Below are positions 33,843-35,729 of a stretch of DNA of 35,729 nucleotides, piece after piece; position 1 is the first letter of the stretch, and every line of letters starts with the position of its first letter. The position numbers and the translations under genes are program-made. The notes beneath the pieces were generated by a model that was given only the letters and a program-made list of their open reading frames with translations, had not been told where the DNA came from and ran no database searches. The DNA comes from Affinundibacterium amnicola (GTDB lineage Bacteria > Pseudomonadota > Gammaproteobacteria > Burkholderiales > Burkholderiaceae_D): positions 1 to 35,729 of the forward strand of contig NZ_JACOFU010000013.1 in NCBI RefSeq assembly GCF_014284275.1, in the 5' to 3' direction.

Positions 33843-34421
33843 CTACAGGCAATCTGGTGCCTTGCCGACTCTTGCCCGACCACCAATGACAACGCATACC
33901 GCCCGTTCTAGGTTTGCGTAACCTGAAGGAGCAGTTATTTGAAAATTAACGGCAGTAAAGGTTTGCCCTGTTAAGCCAAAACTGATAAATTCAACCGCAT
34001 TACTTGGCACAATTGCACCATCTTCCGGATTTGCGATTAAACGCCCTTGCGCTCTAATTGCTACATCGTCGTCATTAAGAATGCCATCTCGGTTCGTATC
34101 AATAAACATTATCCAACCACTACCCCATCCAACATTAGTTCCGGCGACACTTTGAGAGCCATCGCAAGACGCTCCATCAGAATCCGCGTTGGAACTCTTA
34201 CACATAGAAACAGTCACGCTGCGTTTTAATGCTTCGGATCTTGCCAGCAATAAACTTCCATGAAAGTCCGAAGTAACGCTAGAAATTCGGTTTGAAATAA
34301 TCATATTTCTATATGATGGTAGCGCAATACCAGCAAGCACTCCAGTTATCGCAATAACTACAATTAGCTCCACTAGAGTAACGCCAACTTGAAAATATTT
34401 TTTGTGATTTAAACTACGCAT
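33843..34421 (-). CDS. GspH/FimT-family minor pilin, FimU position
   Basis: The 192-residue prepilin has leader ending VG before VTLVELIVVIAITGVLAGIALPSY and a GspH C-terminal domain (LLLARSEALKRSVTVSMC, WGSGWIMFIDTNRDGILNDDD, VCVVIGGRARV). The DTNRDG segment is the calcium-loop-like motif common in this family. It is clearly paralogous to the next upstream gene. Its place directly before pilV matches Pseudomonas fimU. AGGAG lies 6 nt before the start. Confidence 0.9.
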   Translation of the reverse strand: MRSLNHKKYFQVGVTLVELIVVIAITGVLAGIALPSYRNMIISNRISSVTSDFHGSLLLARSEALKRSVTVSMCKSSNADSDGASCDGSQSVAGTNVGWGSGWIMFIDTNRDGILNDDDVAIRAQGRLIANPEDGAIVPSNAVEFISFGLTGQTFTAVNFQITAPSGYANLERAVCVVIGGRARVGKAPDCL

Positions 34422-34552
34422 CGTCCACTCCTATTATGTTTTGAATTATATAGAAGAGGTTCCTAGATGCAATTAATTTCAGATAAGCGGCAAAGATGTG
34501 TAGATATTAGGCATTGGCATTCAAATCAAGTCAGCGAGAAACTCGATTAAAT

Positions 34553-35137
34553 TTACTTTGCACTACACGCGATCTTATCGACTCGGGCTCGCCCTCCAGA
34601 TGCGATACAGATATACTTAGCATCAGCAATACTCTCAGGTGACTTAGCTTGACTAATCTTGAATTGTAAAAAAGTTCCATAAACCTGACCAAATTCATTA
34701 AATTTTATTTGTTTACGTTTAGGACTTGGAATAATCGAACCTTGATCCGAAGATGAAAACAATTTTCCACGAACACGCAGAATGGTATCCTCAGTCGATA
34801 ACGTTCCGTCTTGATCGCGATCCTTATAGATAATCCAGCCAGCACCCCATCCCGAATTCAAATTACCGTCGCTCATATCTGAGTCGCAGCTTGGAGTAGC
34901 TGAGTCTGCATTAGAACTTCGACAGATTATTACACTACCACCATGCTTGATAGCCTCTGATCTGGCATACAGAAGACTGGCGTGAAGCTCACTAGTAGCA
35001 ATGTAAATTCGAGTTCTAGTTACAAGCTTAGAATACGACCCAATTGCCAACTGTGAAAGTACGCCTATAATTGTTAGTACAATTAGCAGCTCCACAATTG
35101 TTACCCCACTTTTTTTATCAATATGTAGTCTACACAT
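34553..35137 (-). CDS. GspH/FimT-family minor pilin, FimT position
   Basis: The 194-residue prepilin has leader MCRLHIDKKSG before VTIVELLIVLTIIGVLSQLAIGSY and the same GspH domain layout as the following gene: LLYARSEAIKHGGSVIIC, SSNADS, SGWGAGWIIYKDRDQDG, CIASGGRARVDK. It is first in the cluster, as fimT is in Pseudomonas. FimT proteins of competent bacteria bind DNA through C-terminal Arg residues, and GGRARVDK is a candidate for that, which is inference. A perfect TATAAT lies 52 bp upstream (35194-35189) but lacks a clear -35. AAGGTGG precedes the start. Confidence 0.88.
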   Translation of the reverse strand: MCRLHIDKKSGVTIVELLIVLTIIGVLSQLAIGSYSKLVTRTRIYIATSELHASLLYARSEAIKHGGSVIICRSSNADSATPSCDSDMSDGNLNSGWGAGWIIYKDRDQDGTLSTEDTILRVRGKLFSSSDQGSIIPSPKRKQIKFNEFGQVYGTFLQFKISQAKSPESIADAKYICIASGGRARVDKIACSAK

Positions 35138-35580
35138 TTTCCACCTTAATAAAGTTAGCCATTAATAGTTTAAAATAATAGCTATATTATTATAATAAAT
35201 TCATAAAAAATAGTTTTATGCATTAAGACAAAACAATAGTTGTTAATTAAAGACAAATTATTCATGTGAAGTAAGAATTATAAAAGCAGGAGTAAATTAG
35301 GAAGCTAGAGAGAAGCTGGTTCATTTTTAGAAAAGCACGTGAAGAGGTAATACAACGCACTGTAGTCACTAAGCGATACAAAAGTTAAAGAGGTGTAATT
35401 GGAGCAGAGAGAGGAAGACTTAGTGACGAGAGCAGGAATAGATAGCAGGCTAAAGAAGAAATGAGTCAGTCAGTGACAGACTAAGGGAAACGCAGGCCTG
35501 AAGAACAGGAGAGCACAAGCAAATCTAAACAGATCTGGCTGAGGTGCACAGTGGGGAATGAAGTGTAGAAGGATTTAAAA
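35138..35580. other. Non-coding, purine-skewed stretch between the pil cluster and the rRNA operon
   Basis: I see no credible ORF or tRNA here. About 35140-35270 is very AT-rich and should hold the pil promoter. From 35281 to 35520 the plus strand is about 70% purine (about 80% in 35401-35460), so RNA made from the minus strand would be C/U-rich and G-poor. Confidence 0.6.
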
Positions 35581-35614
35581 AAGCAAAAGCCCCTGATTCG
35601 AGTGAATCAGGGGC
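35575..35614 (-). terminator. Intrinsic terminator of the rRNA operon
   Basis: GCCCCTGATTC (35589-35599) and GAATCAGGGGC (35604-35614) form a perfect 11-bp stem with a 4-nt loop. TTTTGCTTTTTT follows on the minus strand. It begins 13 nt after the 5S rRNA 3' end. Confidence 0.93.
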
Positions 35615-35627
35615 GATGCGGAATAAG

Positions 35628-35729
35628 AGCCTGACGATGACCTACTTTCACACTGGTTGCAGCACTATCATCGGCGCAAAGTCGTTTCACGGTCCTGTTC
35701 GGGATGGGAAGGTGTGGTACCAACTTGCT
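35628..35729 (-). rRNA. rrf: 5S ribosomal RNA, 3' part (5' end beyond window)
   Basis: The minus strand reads GTTGGTACCACACC, CCCATCCCGAACAGGACCG and GCGCCGATGATAGTGC, ending GTAGGTCATCGTCAGGC. These are the loop and stem sequences of a betaproteobacterial 5S rRNA. About 102 of roughly 115-120 nt are inside the window. The 23S and 16S genes should lie to the right. Confidence 0.95.

Noticed and set aside
1..35729. CRISPR arrays, prophage or toxin-antitoxin modules
   Set aside because: No regularly spaced repeats, phage structural genes, integrase or small paired ORFs with recognisable motifs were seen.

Overview
The window looks like a chromosomal segment of a betaproteobacterium of the order Burkholderiales. 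The Oxalobacteraceae (an Undibacterium-like genome) are my best guess. This rests on moderate GC, Shine-Dalgarno led genes, a glyA-nrdR pair, a tol-pal operon followed by tRNA-Lys, and betaproteobacterial-type 5S rRNA. The genus is inference. Nearly all genes are on the minus strand; glyA and nrdR are the exceptions.

Layout. 1-122: one end of an IS3-family (IS150-like) insertion sequence, cut by the window edge. 174-3404: a Lys/Ala/Pro-rich histone-like protein with a possible ribbon-helix-helix C-terminus, an exopolyphosphatase (ppx) preceded by a candidate PHO box, and a SAM-dependent methyltransferase. 3531-11984: a complete sucrose-scavenging locus resembling the Xanthomonas sux system. 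In transcription order it holds a LacI-type regulator, TonB-dependent receptor, amylosucrase, PfkB-family fructokinase and GPH/MFS sugar transporter. A perfect 34-bp palindromic operator overlaps the predicted receptor promoter, and a second operator-like site lies 232 bp away. 12158-12449: two identical tRNA-Lys(UUU) genes with their own full-consensus sigma70 promoter and a terminator.

12463-25000: an envelope operon reading ydfG, ybgC, tolQ, tolR, tamA, tamB, tolA, tolB, pal, cpoB. The tamA-tamB pair (outer-membrane assembly and phospholipid transport) sits between tolR and tolA. It splits the motor genes (tolQR) from tolA-tolB-pal, which has a predicted promoter of its own. This is the most interesting architecture in the window.

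25324-27507: divergent glyA with a long, apparently structured leader carrying a 25-codon ORF, then nrdR. 27611-35137: a type IV pilus minor-pilin operon in the Pseudomonas order (fimT-like, fimU-like, pilV, pilW, pilX, pilY1, pilE). 35138-35729: a purine-skewed non-coding stretch, a terminator and the 3' part of a 5S rRNA gene, so an rRNA operon lies just beyond the right edge. No CRISPR array or prophage was seen.
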